A stretch of DNA of 64,000 nucleotides from Vogesella sp. XCS3 (GTDB taxonomy: Bacteria; Pseudomonadota; Gammaproteobacteria; Burkholderiales; Chromobacteriaceae): positions 3,660,845 through 3,724,844 of the forward strand of contig NZ_CP085530.1 in the NCBI RefSeq assembly GCF_020616155.1. The letters are read 5' to 3'. The notes beneath the pieces were generated by a model. The model was not told where the DNA came from. It ran no database searches and saw nothing but the letters and a program-made list of their open reading frames with translations. Numbering within the stretch: the stretch's first letter is position 1; every line of letters starts with the position of its first letter. Positions 16,559 through 25,109 of the stretch are shown in pieces. The position numbers and the translations under genes are program-made.

Positions 16559-17122
16559 TTATGGCCGCACGCGGGAATACACACGGGTATGCCTGAGCTC
16601 GCCCTGCACGTTCAGGCGGTCGTTACGCAAGGTTCCCTCCAGCTGAAACCCCGCCCGCTCGGCCAGGCGCCAACTGGCCATGTTCAGTTCGTCGGTCGTC
16701 AGGAAAACGCGGTTTGCCCCCAGTTGCTGCAGCGCGTATTCCGTTAGTGCGGCCACCCCTTCAGTAATGAATCCCTTGCCGAGAAATCGGCTGTGCCCCC
16801 AGTAGCCCACCTCAAACTGGCGCAGTTGCCAGTCGGCATGATGCAAGCCGCTACCGCCCACAAGCGCGCCTGATGCCTTATCAATGAAGAAAGCCATCAG
16901 GTCCTCGTTGAGCAAAAAGCGCGCATAAGCGCGACGGCAGGAAGCCTCTGATTCAGCCAACGATGGCGGGGGGTAAACCCAGCCAAGCCAGGGTTTGAGC
17001 TGCTCGCAGGATTCCACTATTGCAGCATTGAACATGGCGCCATCACCTGGGCGTGCCACGCGCACCAGTAGCCTGTCGGTTTCAAGTGACTCGGGGAGTT
17101 GATCTAGGGGGACGGGTTGCAT
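16559..17122 (-). CDS. GNAT-family N-acetyltransferase (RimJ/RimL type)
   Basis: This 187-residue protein matches RimJ/RimL-like acetyltransferases: ETDRLLVRVARPGDG near the start, GGSGLHHADWQLRQFEVGYW, the acetyl-CoA loop FLGKGFITEGVAAL, and NMASWRLAERAGFQLEGTLR near the C-terminus. The substrate could be a ribosomal protein, another N-terminus or a small molecule. Start at 17122 is the methionine that gives the family N-terminus. Its flanks (16410-16558 and 17123-17580) lack genes, and it looks less GC-rich than its neighbours, so it may be an acquired single gene. Confidence 0.88.
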   Translation of the reverse strand: MQPVPLDQLPESLETDRLLVRVARPGDGAMFNAAIVESCEQLKPWLGWVYPPPSLAESEASCRRAYARFLLNEDLMAFFIDKASGALVGGSGLHHADWQLRQFEVGYWGHSRFLGKGFITEGVAALTEYALQQLGANRVFLTTDELNMASWRLAERAGFQLEGTLRNDRLNVQGELRHTRVYSRVRP

Positions 17123-17580
17123 ATGGGGCCTAAAGTAGCAGTGAGAGACATCCGGAGCGCAAAGCGCGGAGGAAACCTGCAAGCGCAGCTTACAGGCCGC
17201 CCCTCTAGACCGCCTGGTTAGAGAGATTTCAATCGCCCCCGCATACCGCATCGGTAGCCATTTGGATAGGTCACCACCTTATGGATGGCTCCCAAGCTGG
17301 CTAGTTGGAAGTGGGAGAGTCGCTGCTGCAGCCCCGACTGCAGGCATGTTAGCACATGGGCATTGTCGTCTGTTTTGTCCCTGACGTTACCGCATACGAG
17401 GCTGGTCATCCGCACCGTTTTGCCGACGCTGGTTTTGGCATGGCGGCGCGGGTGGCAGCACGATTTGAACAAGTCAGAACCGTTATCTGCTGGCTACGCC
17501 AGACAATGCCGCAGTATTGCTAGCAAGTTGCCCTATACTGGCAATAAATCATACTTAATGCTTGCTGATACCGTACCGAC
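17123..17580. other. 458-base region without a convincing gene
   Basis: A leftward 84-codon frame (17218-17472) has no recognisable motif, no good ribosome site and Cys/Arg-rich composition, so I do not call it. Short inverted repeats CTGTAAGC/GCTTGCAG (near 17175-17195) and TCTAGACC/GGTTAGA (near 17202-17223) lie just upstream of the acetyltransferase gene. The right end holds a possible promoter for the EAL gene (TTGCCC, 17 bases, ATACTT). Confidence 0.5.
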
Positions 17581-18369
17581 ATGACTCTTATCCCTATCCA
17601 TGCTGACAGCGAGCCTGCTGTGCCACCCTGCGGTGATTGCCGCAACGGGGAGGCGCTGGATTTCGCTTTCAGCTATGCATTCCAGCCCATTATCGACCTG
17701 CGTGCGGGCAGCATTTTTGCGCATGAGGCGCTGGTGCGTGGCCCGGCGGGCGAGGGGGCGCTGAGTGTGCTGGCCCAGGTAAACGATGAAAACCGCTACC
17801 GTTTCGACCAGGCTTGCCGTGTGAAAGCCATCGAGGTGGCGGCGCGGCTGGGCATGCGCAGCAAGCTTTCCATCAACTTTTTGCCCAATGCCATTTACCG
17901 CCCCGAGGTGTGCATCCGCACCACGCTGCAGGCGGCGCGCCAGTTTGGCTTTCCTGTAGAGCAGATCATTTTCGAGACGGTAGAGAGCGAGCGTATCGAC
18001 GACGGCAGCTGGCTGGCCACGGTGTTTAGCGCCTATCAGCGTATCGGTTTCATGACGGCGATTGACGATTTTGGCGCCGGTTACGCCGGGCTTAACCTGC
18101 TGGCGGCGTTTCAGCCCGACATCGTCAAGCTGGATATGGCGCTGGTGCGGGGTATCGAGCAGAAAAAGGCGGCCCGCGTCATAGTGGCCAGCGTGGCGCG
18201 CATGTGCGACCAGCTGGGTATCCGCGTGATTGCCGAAGGGGTGGAAACACGCGAAGAGCTAACCTGCCTGCAAGACATCGGTGTGCATCTGGTGCAGGGC
18301 TATTTGTTTGGCAAGCCGCAGTTCGAGCAGTGCGTGGCGGATATTAGCCAGATCTGGCCGCCGGCCTAG
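17581..18369 (+). CDS. Stand-alone EAL-domain cyclic-di-GMP phosphodiesterase
   Basis: This 262-residue protein consists almost only of an EAL domain that hydrolyses c-di-GMP to pGpG. Catalytic marks are present: the EAL triplet (E49-L51 in AHEALVRG), INFLPNA, FETVESE, the metal-binding IDDFGAGYAG (usual DDFGTGYSS), VKLDM, AEGVET and the terminal LVQGYLFGKP. Full retention argues for an active enzyme. A short N-terminal piece contains CGDC, possibly a small metal or redox site. The sequence resembles the EAL part of BLUF-EAL photoreceptors but no sensory domain is fused. Confidence 0.92.
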   Translation: MTLIPIHADSEPAVPPCGDCRNGEALDFAFSYAFQPIIDLRAGSIFAHEALVRGPAGEGALSVLAQVNDENRYRFDQACRVKAIEVAARLGMRSKLSINFLPNAIYRPEVCIRTTLQAARQFGFPVEQIIFETVESERIDDGSWLATVFSAYQRIGFMTAIDDFGAGYAGLNLLAAFQPDIVKLDMALVRGIEQKKAARVIVASVARMCDQLGIRVIAEGVETREELTCLQDIGVHLVQGYLFGKPQFEQCVADISQIWPPA

Positions 18370-18404
18370 TACTAGTTGGCCGCATTTTGGCGTATTGCGC
18401 CCAT

Positions 18405-18428
18405 CGCTATATACGTGCTTATATAGCG
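18405..18428. promoter_or_regulatory. ModE operator before modA
   Basis: A perfect 9-bp inverted repeat, CGCTATATA (18405-18413) and TATATAGCG (18420-18428), with a 6-base spacer matches the ModE consensus. It lies 30 bases before modA. ModE with bound molybdate should repress the operon here; the modE gene is the fourth gene of the operon. Confidence 0.92.
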
Positions 18429-18458
18429 CCTCGATTTCCCGACGCGGAGCAAGGCAAG

Positions 18459-19211
18459 ATGACGCGCATTCATACCCTGGTAGCCAGCATGGGCCTGAGC
18501 CTGGCCTGCAGCATGGCGCTGGCCGGCGAGATAACCGTATCGGCAGCCTCCAGCCTGACTAATGCTTTCAAAGACGTGGCGCAGAGTTTCGAGGCGCAGT
18601 ACCCCGGTAGCAAGGTACAGCTGAATTTTGCCGCCTCTGGCGCGCTGCTGCAGCAGCTGGCCAAAGGCGCGCCGGTGGATGTGCTGGCCTCGGCCGACCA
18701 GGAAACCCTGGACCAGGCCGCCAAACAGGGGCTGATCCAGCCAGCCAGCCGCCGCGACTTTGTGCGCAATACCCTGGTGCTGGTGGTACCGGCGGGCAGC
18801 AAGCTGGCTCCCAAAAGCCTGGCCGAGCTGGCCCAGCCGGCTTACGGCAAGGTGGCGATAGGCAACCCGGCCAGCGTGCCGGTAGGGCGCTATACGCAGG
18901 ACGCGCTGGAGGCGGCCAGGCTGTGGCCGGCGGTGAGTGCCAAGGCGGTGAACACCCTGAATGTGCGCCAGTCGCTGGACTACGTGGCGCGTGGCGAGGT
19001 GGACGCCGGTTTTGTGTACGCCACCGATGCCCGGCAGATGGCCGACAAGGTAAAAGTAGCGTTTACCGTGCCGCTGGATAGCGCTATCCGCTACCCCATT
19101 GCGGCTACCACCGCTGCGGCCAACCCGCGCGAGGCCAAAAGCTTTATCGATTACGTGTTATCCCCCGCGGGGCAGGCCATTCTGGCGCGCTACGGCTTTC
19201 AGAAGCCCTGA
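18459..19211 (+). CDS. modA: Molybdate-binding periplasmic protein ModA
   Basis: ModA captures molybdate or tungstate in the periplasm for the ModBC transporter. The 250-residue protein has a Sec signal peptide (cleavage probably after SMALA, about residue 22), then ITVSAASSLTNAF with the oxyanion-binding serines, FAASGALLQQL, DVLASADQETLDQA and GNPASVPVGRYTQDAL. Start MTRIHTL was chosen for the AAGG 6-9 bases upstream and the complete signal peptide. It is the first gene of modABC-modE. Confidence 0.95.
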   Translation: MTRIHTLVASMGLSLACSMALAGEITVSAASSLTNAFKDVAQSFEAQYPGSKVQLNFAASGALLQQLAKGAPVDVLASADQETLDQAAKQGLIQPASRRDFVRNTLVLVVPAGSKLAPKSLAELAQPAYGKVAIGNPASVPVGRYTQDALEAARLWPAVSAKAVNTLNVRQSLDYVARGEVDAGFVYATDARQMADKVKVAFTVPLDSAIRYPIAATTAAANPREAKSFIDYVLSPAGQAILARYGFQKP

Positions 19212-19214
19212 GTG

Positions 19215-19895
19215 ATGGCAGGCATGGATGCGGTCTGGGTGGCGCTGGCGCTATCGCTGAAGGTAGCGGGCCTGGCCACCGTGCTGGCGGCGCTCGCGGG
19301 CGTGGCTACCGGTTTTGTGCTGGCGCGCGGGCGTTTTCCTGGGCGCGATGTGCTGGACACGCTGCTGACCCTGCCCATGGTGCTGCCGCCTACCGTGCTG
19401 GGCTATTACCTGCTGGTGTTGCTGGGCAGGCAAGGCGCGTTGGGTGGCTGGCTGCAGGCGCAGTGGGGCATTAACCTGATTTTCAGCTGGCAGGGCGCGG
19501 TTATCGCGGCCGCGGTGGTGGCGTTTCCGCTGGTATTCAAGCCAGCGCGGGCTGCCTTCGAGGCGGTAGACGGCCAGCTGGAGCAGGCGGCGCAGGTGCT
19601 GGGTATCAGCCGCCTGGCGGTGTTTTTCCGCATTACCCTGCCGCTGGCCTGGCGCGGCATTCTGGCCGGTGTCCTGCTGGCCTTTGCCCGTGCGCTGGGC
19701 GAGTTTGGCGCCACGCTGATGGTGGCAGGCAGCATTCCTGGCAAAACCCAGACGCTGTCGATTGCCGTATACGAAGCCGTGCAGGCCGGGCAGGACGATG
19801 TGGCCAACCTGCTGGTCGGCGTGATCTCCGCTGTGTGCATCAGCGTACTGTTGGCCGCAGGCTACCTGGCTCCCGGCCGGGTAGCGCAGCGCTAG
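19215..19895 (+). CDS. modB: Molybdate ABC transporter permease ModB
   Basis: This 226-residue inner-membrane permease has five or six hydrophobic segments and the ModB sequence LPMVLPPTVLGYYLLVLLG. The EAA loop that docks the ATPase is at AAQVLGISRLAVFFRITLPLAW, followed by ALGEFGATLMVAG. The ATG at 19215 lies 3 bases beyond the modA stop; an in-frame GTG directly after the stop is an alternative start. Tight spacing to modA and modC indicates one operon. Confidence 0.95.
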   Translation: MAGMDAVWVALALSLKVAGLATVLAALAGVATGFVLARGRFPGRDVLDTLLTLPMVLPPTVLGYYLLVLLGRQGALGGWLQAQWGINLIFSWQGAVIAAAVVAFPLVFKPARAAFEAVDGQLEQAAQVLGISRLAVFFRITLPLAWRGILAGVLLAFARALGEFGATLMVAGSIPGKTQTLSIAVYEAVQAGQDDVANLLVGVISAVCISVLLAAGYLAPGRVAQR

Positions 19896-19903
19896 GGGGC
19901 CGC

Positions 19904-20608
19904 ATGCTTGATATTGCCATCCAGAAAACCCTGCATACCGGCAAACGCCGCTTTGAGCTGAACGTACAGCTGCAGTCCGCCAGCCAGCACACCGTGCTGT
20001 TTGGCCAGTCCGGTGCGGGCAAAAGCCTCACCCTTAAAGCGATTGCCGGCCTGATGACGCCAGACAGCGGCCATATCCGCCTGGGCGGGCGGCTGCTGTT
20101 TTCGCAGCCCGGCGGGGTTAACCTGACGCCGCAGGCGCGGCAGCTGGGCTATCTGTTTCAGGACTACGCGCTGTTTCCCCACCTGACCGTGCGGCAAAAC
20201 GTGGCCTTTGGCCTGGTGCGCGGCTGGCTGAACCCGAGTACCACTGCGCAGCACGACGAAGTCGAGCACTGGCTGCACACCTTTGGCCTGGCGGCCATGG
20301 CGCAGCAGCTGCCGGGCGAGCTGTCCGGCGGCCAGCGCCAGCGTGTGGCGCTGGCGCGGGCGCTGGTGGCCAAGCCGGGCGCCTTGTTGCTGGACGAGCC
20401 CTTTGCCGCGCTGGACCCGGCGCTGCGCCACGATATGCGCCAGACCTTGTTGGCCCTGCTGGCGCAGGTGCAGATCCCGCTGGTATTGATTACCCACGAC
20501 GAACAAGACGTGGCCCTGTTTGGCCAGCAGGTATTCGAGCTGCGCGACGGCCAGGCCCATGCGGCCAACCTGGCCACCTTTCCCGAGGCACCGCTCCGCC
20601 ATGACTGA
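19904..20608 (+). CDS. modC: Molybdate ABC transporter ATPase ModC, short form without a Mop domain
   Basis: This ATP-binding subunit has Walker A GQSGAGKS (about residue 36), the Q-loop in LGYLFQDYALFPHLTV, signature LSGGQRQRVALARAL and Walker B LLLDEPFAALD, with the switch His in ITHDEQD. At 234 residues it lacks the C-terminal TOBE/Mop domain of E. coli ModC (about 350 residues). The end overlaps modE by 8 bases and is not a frameshift, so the short form seems genuine. The two Mop domains of ModE downstream may provide the only oxyanion sensing. Confidence 0.93.
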   Translation: MLDIAIQKTLHTGKRRFELNVQLQSASQHTVLFGQSGAGKSLTLKAIAGLMTPDSGHIRLGGRLLFSQPGGVNLTPQARQLGYLFQDYALFPHLTVRQNVAFGLVRGWLNPSTTAQHDEVEHWLHTFGLAAMAQQLPGELSGGQRQRVALARALVAKPGALLLDEPFAALDPALRHDMRQTLLALLAQVQIPLVLITHDEQDVALFGQQVFELRDGQAHAANLATFPEAPLRHD

Positions 20609-21407
20609 TAAAACCATCCAGCTACAAGGTAGCCTGTGGATGACCATAGACGGCCAGCCGCTGGGCGGCGCCGACCGCATGGCCCTGCTGGCGCAGATTG
20701 CCGCCTGCGGCTCCATCACCCGTGCTGCCAAGGCGGCGGGTATGAGCTACAAGGCGGCGTGGGATGCTATCGACACCATGAACAACCTGGCGGGCGAGCC
20801 GCTGGTGGCGCGCCTGGCCGGCGGCAAGGGCGGCGGCGGCACGCAGCTTACGGCGCGTGGCGAGCAGCTATTGCACAACTTTCATACCCTGCAGGCCGAG
20901 CACCAGCGCTTTGTCCACAGCCTGGCCACCCAGGCGCCCGCGCTGGCCGACGACTACGTACTGATAAGGAAGATGGCCATGAGAACCAGCGCACGCAACC
21001 AGTTTGCCGGTACCGTCGAGGCGGTAAAACACGGCGCAGTGAACGACGAAGTGACGCTGCTGACCCCGGCCGGCCAGCGCATTGTGGCCATTGTTACCCA
21101 CGACAGCGTGCTGGGCCTGGGCTTGCAGCCGGGGGCGCAGGCGCTGGCGCTGGTGAAAGCATCGTCCATCATGCTGGTGAGCGACGCCGGTAGCGCGCGC
21201 TTTTCGGCGCGCAACCAGCTGCACGGCGAGATCGCGCGTATCCAGCCCGGCGCAGTCAATACCGAGGTGGTGATCGCCCTGCCAGGTGGCAGCAGCGTCG
21301 CCGCGGTGGTCACCCACGACAGCTGCGACACCCTGGCGCTGGCGGTGGGGCAGCCGGCCAGTGCGCTGTTCAAGGCGTCCAGCGTGATTCTGGCGGTACC
21401 GGCCTGA
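20601..21407 (+). CDS. modE: Molybdate-responsive regulator ModE
   Basis: The 268-residue regulator has an N-terminal winged helix of the ModE/LysR type (LLAQIAACGSITRAAKAAGM, residues 29-48, then SYKAAWDAIDTMN). Two C-terminal Mop/TOBE molybdate-binding units begin at SARNQFAGTV (130) and SARNQLHGEI (202). With molybdate it should bind the box at 18405-18428 and switch modABC off. Its start overlaps the modC stop by 8 bases. Location at the end of the modABC operon makes this a closed feedback loop. Confidence 0.94.
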   Translation: MTDKTIQLQGSLWMTIDGQPLGGADRMALLAQIAACGSITRAAKAAGMSYKAAWDAIDTMNNLAGEPLVARLAGGKGGGGTQLTARGEQLLHNFHTLQAEHQRFVHSLATQAPALADDYVLIRKMAMRTSARNQFAGTVEAVKHGAVNDEVTLLTPAGQRIVAIVTHDSVLGLGLQPGAQALALVKASSIMLVSDAGSARFSARNQLHGEIARIQPGAVNTEVVIALPGGSSVAAVVTHDSCDTLALAVGQPASALFKASSVILAVPA

Positions 21408-21489
21408 AGGGCGCGCTGCGCTCACGGCCGCCATGACCCTGGGCGCAGGCTGCGGCATACTGGCTAACCCCGCCTTCCAAGGACCCCCC

Positions 21490-21981
21490 ATGTTGCTACA
21501 AGACGAACTCGCCCTGGTTGCCCGCCAGGAAGCCATGCTGGTATTGCCGCATTTTGATGAAAACGACGCCTGGCAGCTGGGGGTGGCGCTGCGCACGCAG
21601 GCGCTGGCACAGCAGGCGCCGGTGGCCATTGCCATTACGGTGAACCAGCAGCGCCTGTTTTTCAGCATGCTGCCAGGTGCCACGCCTGCCAACGACGACT
21701 GGCTGCGGCGCAAACACAATGTGGTGCAGCACTTTCAGCAAAGCTCCTACGCCGTGGGGCTGGCCTGCCAGCTCAAAGGCAAGACCCTGGCCGAGCGCAG
21801 CGCGCTACCAGAGCGCGATTACGCCAGCCACGGCGGCAGCTTTCCGCTGCGCGTGGCCGGGGTGGGTTGCATCGGTTCGGTAGGGGTGTCTGGCCTGGCG
21901 CAGCGCGCCGACCACGAGCTGGTGGTAGCCGTGCTGGCGCGCCAGTACGGGCTGAGCGATGTACCGCGTCTGCCCCTATAG
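21490..21981 (+). CDS. UPF0303 / HbpS-GlcG-like protein
   Basis: This 163-residue cytoplasmic protein belongs to the UPF0303 family, related to the GlcG/HbpS heme-degrading-like fold. The marks are LGVALRTQALAQQAPVAIAITVNQ split by a strand, WLRRKHNVVQHF and ASHGGSFPLRV, then VGVSGLAQRADHELVV. The biochemical role is not established. Start MLLQDEL was chosen for the GGACCCCCC context and family length of about 160. Its stop overlaps the convergent kinase-like gene by six bases. Confidence 0.85.
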   Translation: MLLQDELALVARQEAMLVLPHFDENDAWQLGVALRTQALAQQAPVAIAITVNQQRLFFSMLPGATPANDDWLRRKHNVVQHFQQSSYAVGLACQLKGKTLAERSALPERDYASHGGSFPLRVAGVGCIGSVGVSGLAQRADHELVVAVLARQYGLSDVPRLPL

Positions 21982-23292
21982 CGCGTAGCGCGCAAACAGC
22001 GCGGCAATATCCACCCGCGCCTGTAGCCGTGCGGCCAGCAGGTACAGCCCGGCCACCTTGCGGTGCAGAAACAGCGCGTCCACCGGCGGCGTGTGCCAGG
22101 CGTCGCGCTCGTGGCGCATGGCCCAGCCAGCGTCGCGCATGCGGGCGGCCAGCGTACTGTTGCCAAAATCGTAAGCACCGGCGTGGCGCAGCGGCTCGCA
22201 GGCTAGCAGGAAGATGGCCATTACCTCGTCGTAATGCCGCGCCGACACCTGCTGCGGAAAGTAACCCAGCGCGGTGGCGGCTTCGCCCAGCGCCTGCCGG
22301 TCTTGCGCCTGTGCGGCCAATAGCAGGCGGCGGTAGTGCTGCACGGTGTCGGCAGCCAGCCGACGCGTGGCACCGAAATCCAGCAGTACCAGTTGGCCGC
22401 TAACCGGCTGGTAGCGGTAGTTGGCAAAGTTCGGGTCGCTTTGCAGGCAGGCAAAGTCGAAAATTTCCCGTAGTAATAAATCGAACAGCAGGGTGGCAAT
22501 GCGGTCGCGCTCTGCTTGCGGCGCCTGTTGCAGCGTGGTGATGGGCACGCTGTCGATAAAATCCATCGCCAGGATGCGCGGCGTGCATAGCTCGGGTACG
22601 GTTTGCGGCAGTAGCAGGTCTGCGTGGCCGGCCAGCAGCTGGCGGTAGTGCTGCAGGTTGGCCGCTTCCTGCTGGTAGTCGGCTTCCTGGTGCAGCTGGC
22701 GCTTGGCTTCGGTCAGCAGGGTATCCAGGTCGAAACCCGGTGGCAGCAGGCCGCTTAGCCGCAGCAGGCTAGCCACATTGTCTACATCGCTATCAATGCT
22801 GCGCGCCACGCCGGGGTATTGCACCTTGATGGCCAGTGTTTCGCCGCTGGCCAGCTCGGCGCGGTGCACCTGGCCGATGGAGGCGGCGGCCACCGGCTGG
22901 AAGGAAAAGCGCTTGAAGCGTGTTTGCCAGTCCTCGCCCCATTCCTGTTCCAGTACGTCTGCCAGCTGGCTTAGCGGCATGGTGTGCGCGTCTTCGCGCA
23001 GCGTGGCCAGAATGTCGCGCAGCGCGGGCGGCACCAGGTCGCCGGCGTCCATAGACAGCAGCTGGCCCATCTTCATGGCCGCGCCGCGCATCTGCGATAG
23101 CTGGTGGGCAAAGCGTGCCGCATTGGCCGGCGTCAGCAGCAGGTCTTGCCACTGCGGGCGCTGGCCGCTGGCTAGCCGGCGCGCGCCTTCTGCCACCATG
23201 CCGCCTGCTATGCCGCCTGCCAGGCTGCCAAGGCGCGCCAGCCGCGACAGGCGGCCAACGGGTACCGCGCGGGATTTTGCCGGGTCAGTCAT
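21976..23292 (-). CDS. ABC1/ADCK/UbiB atypical kinase-like protein
   Basis: This 438-residue protein belongs to the ABC1/UbiB family of atypical kinases. It has the N-terminal KxGQ motif (KMGQLLS, residues 74-80), the Ala-rich loop AAASIGQVHRA, the ion-pair Lys in LAIKVQYPG, QSDPNFANY as catalytic segment and LDFGATR as the metal motif. No C-terminal membrane pair like that of UbiB is evident. Members support ubiquinone synthesis or lipid homeostasis; this gene is not in a ubi cluster, so the role is unclear. Start MTDPAK at 23292 overlaps the upstream membrane-protein gene. Confidence 0.88.
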   Translation of the reverse strand: MTDPAKSRAVPVGRLSRLARLGSLAGGIAGGMVAEGARRLASGQRPQWQDLLLTPANAARFAHQLSQMRGAAMKMGQLLSMDAGDLVPPALRDILATLREDAHTMPLSQLADVLEQEWGEDWQTRFKRFSFQPVAAASIGQVHRAELASGETLAIKVQYPGVARSIDSDVDNVASLLRLSGLLPPGFDLDTLLTEAKRQLHQEADYQQEAANLQHYRQLLAGHADLLLPQTVPELCTPRILAMDFIDSVPITTLQQAPQAERDRIATLLFDLLLREIFDFACLQSDPNFANYRYQPVSGQLVLLDFGATRRLAADTVQHYRRLLLAAQAQDRQALGEAATALGYFPQQVSARHYDEVMAIFLLACEPLRHAGAYDFGNSTLAARMRDAGWAMRHERDAWHTPPVDALFLHRKVAGLYLLAARLQARVDIAALFARYAL

Positions 23293-23644
23293 GCTGTGGC
23301 CGTGATGTCTGGCTGCCGGGGCGTGGGTGGTCGGCCAGCGGGTAGGCATCCGCCACGTAGGCCGGGCCTTTCATGATGCGCACGATCCACGCGCCCAGCG
23401 CCACGGTAAACACCACCGTCCACAGCAGAATCAGCCAGCTGATGGCCAGGATATCCACCATGCCCGCCTGTTGTGCGCTAAGGCTGCCGGGCCACAGCCA
23501 CAGTTGCAGCCGCCACAGGCAGATGGGGCTACCCAGCAGCAGCGTGCCGTACACCAGGCAGCGTGGCGCCAGCGCCAGCAGCCGGCTTTCCAGCCCGGCA
23601 GGGCTGCGCTGGAAACCCGCCAGTTTGTTGAAGTAGCGGCTCAT
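23285..23644 (-). CDS. Small two-helix membrane protein
   Basis: This 119-residue protein has two hydrophobic segments (about residues 29-53 and 61-87) and a polar, His/Pro-rich C-terminal tail. I recognise no family. Its end overlaps the start of the ABC1 kinase-like gene by 8 bases and its start follows the DUF3429 gene by 3 bases, so the three genes form one leftward operon. This suggests a role in membrane or quinone homeostasis, but that is only inferred from context. Confidence 0.7.
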   Translation of the reverse strand: MSRYFNKLAGFQRSPAGLESRLLALAPRCLVYGTLLLGSPICLWRLQLWLWPGSLSAQQAGMVDILAISWLILLWTVVFTVALGAWIVRIMKGPAYVADAYPLADHPRPGSQTSRPQHD

Positions 23645-23647
23645 GAT

Positions 23648-24109
23648 TTAAGCCTGTATGGCCAGCACGCCGGCCAGCAGGCTGATGCCGGCGGCCAGGC
23701 TGAGGTGAAGTCGTAGCGGCAGGTACCAGCTGGGCAGGTCTACATCGCGGCACAGGCGCTGGTCTTGCAGGTAATGCAGCAGATAGCCCAGCAGCAGCGT
23801 GGCCACACCGGGGGCCGCAGGTAGCAGCACAGCGGGCCAGGCCAGCAGCGCCGGTACCACACTCCACGCCATCATGCGGCTGCGGCGGGCGGCATCCAGC
23901 TGGGGCAGCGTCATGGCAAAGCCCCAGTGCAGCGCGCCGACAAACGACAGGATCACCGCGCCGTACACCAGCAGCAGGCCGAACCAGAAGCCGGCATGGG
24001 CTGGTAGCAGCCAGCACAGCGCGGCCAGGCTAACAAAGGGCAGGGCACCGCCATACCCCAGCCAAGCGGCGGGGGCAGGCAAGCTAGCGGGGGCAGTATC
24101 GGAAGTCAT
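23648..24109 (-). CDS. DUF3429-family membrane protein
   Basis: This 153-residue integral membrane protein has about five hydrophobic segments. The conserved-looking features of DUF3429 are AVILSFVGALHWGFAM and YLLHYLQDQRLCRD, then WYLPLRLHL near the end. The function of the family is unknown. The start MTSDTAP at 24109 was preferred over an ATG eight codons earlier, which would place a polar leader before the first helix. It is the first gene of a three-gene leftward operon ending in the ABC1 kinase-like gene. Confidence 0.83.
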   Translation of the reverse strand: MTSDTAPASLPAPAAWLGYGGALPFVSLAALCWLLPAHAGFWFGLLLVYGAVILSFVGALHWGFAMTLPQLDAARRSRMMAWSVVPALLAWPAVLLPAAPGVATLLLGYLLHYLQDQRLCRDVDLPSWYLPLRLHLSLAAGISLLAGVLAIQA

Positions 24110-24231
24110 GATGGCAGACCGGGGCAAGGACAAAGATTGTCCCTGATCTTAGAAATAGGTGCCTATTTTGTCCAGTACAAAGCGTGTACAAAATGGCGGT
24201 GTTGCGGCCAACCCTGCCGCGTGTGCCTGGC

Positions 24232-25011
24232 TTATTGCGGCAGGAAACGGATGCCGGTGCGGCGCACCAGCTCGTCGTAGGCCAGCATTTGCGGCTTGGC
24301 TACGTCGGCGTTGGCCGCCCAGTACACCCACGACTTGCCTGCTGTCGGGTCATACACCAGTTTGTATAGCGCATCCGGCACCCGCACTTTGCCGGCGTAG
24401 CGCGGCGCTTGCTGCGGGTCGAAGTAGGGGCCGGTAAACACATACACCTCGCCACGGGCGCGCTGTACGTATTTGCGGGTGGCGGCCTCTACCGCGCGTG
24501 CCCACACGCCACGGTTATTTTCTGGCACCTGCGGCACCATATTGGCCAGGCTGAAACTTTGTGCCATCGCCTCGGGCGTGGTGCGCTGCGCCGCCGCCGC
24601 CATGTGGCCGCGGTCGTAGCCGCTGCCGCGGTAGTCGGCCAGCGTGGCGCGCTCGTTGCTGCGCAAGCGCGCCTCTTCGTAAAAGCGGTCTGTGCGTTTT
24701 TCGTCGGCGTCGGCCAGGCTGCGCGCCGACAGCTTTTCGGCGGCAAACAGTGGCGTGCGGTTATTGCCGTCGTGCAGCACGGCAAAATCGTCAAAGCACA
24801 GCTCGCGCACGCGCGCGTGCTGCAAACTGGCGGCGATGGCCGGGGGCGTATTGCGGTAGAACAGCTGCGGGCAGTCGGCAAACTGGGTGGCTACTTGCGG
24901 GCCGCTGGGCTCGGGGTTGGCCGCGGTGGGGGCGGCAGGGGTCTGGAAGTGATCGGCGGCGGCGTAAACCAGGGCAACAAGCAGGGGCAACAGGGCAAGC
25001 GGCTTTTTCAT
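24232..25011 (-). CDS. Secreted DNA/RNA non-specific endonuclease (NUC1 family)
   Basis: This 259-residue nuclease of the beta-beta-alpha-metal type carries the catalytic DRGH motif (SGYDRGHMAAAAQR), the SLANMVPQVPENNRGVWA segment with the Mg-binding Asn, and VFTGPYF. An N-terminal hydrophobic segment (MKKPLALLPLLVALVYAAA) directs export. Such enzymes degrade DNA and RNA outside the cytoplasm, for nutrients or to process DNA. No immunity protein is adjacent, consistent with secretion rather than a toxin. The gene stands alone. Confidence 0.92.
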   Translation of the reverse strand: MKKPLALLPLLVALVYAAADHFQTPAAPTAANPEPSGPQVATQFADCPQLFYRNTPPAIAASLQHARVRELCFDDFAVLHDGNNRTPLFAAEKLSARSLADADEKRTDRFYEEARLRSNERATLADYRGSGYDRGHMAAAAQRTTPEAMAQSFSLANMVPQVPENNRGVWARAVEAATRKYVQRARGEVYVFTGPYFDPQQAPRYAGKVRVPDALYKLVYDPTAGKSWVYWAANADVAKPQMLAYDELVRRTGIRFLPQ

Positions 25012-25109
25012 GCAAGCAACAACGGCGGGAAAAGGCCGGCAATTCTATAGCAAGTTTTATCGCAAAGTTGTCTTGTTGCCCGTTTAATGCTGCGCTATGG
25101 GTGGCTGGC

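Noticed and set aside
17165..17225. Integron attC-like site upstream of the acetyltransferase
   Set aside because: Inverted repeats exist, but the paired core sites (GTTRRRY and RYYYAAC) in attC order are missing and there is no integrase gene.
17218..17472. 84-codon minus-strand frame in the gap before the EAL gene
   Set aside because: No motif, no good ribosome site, and a composition unlike real genes here.
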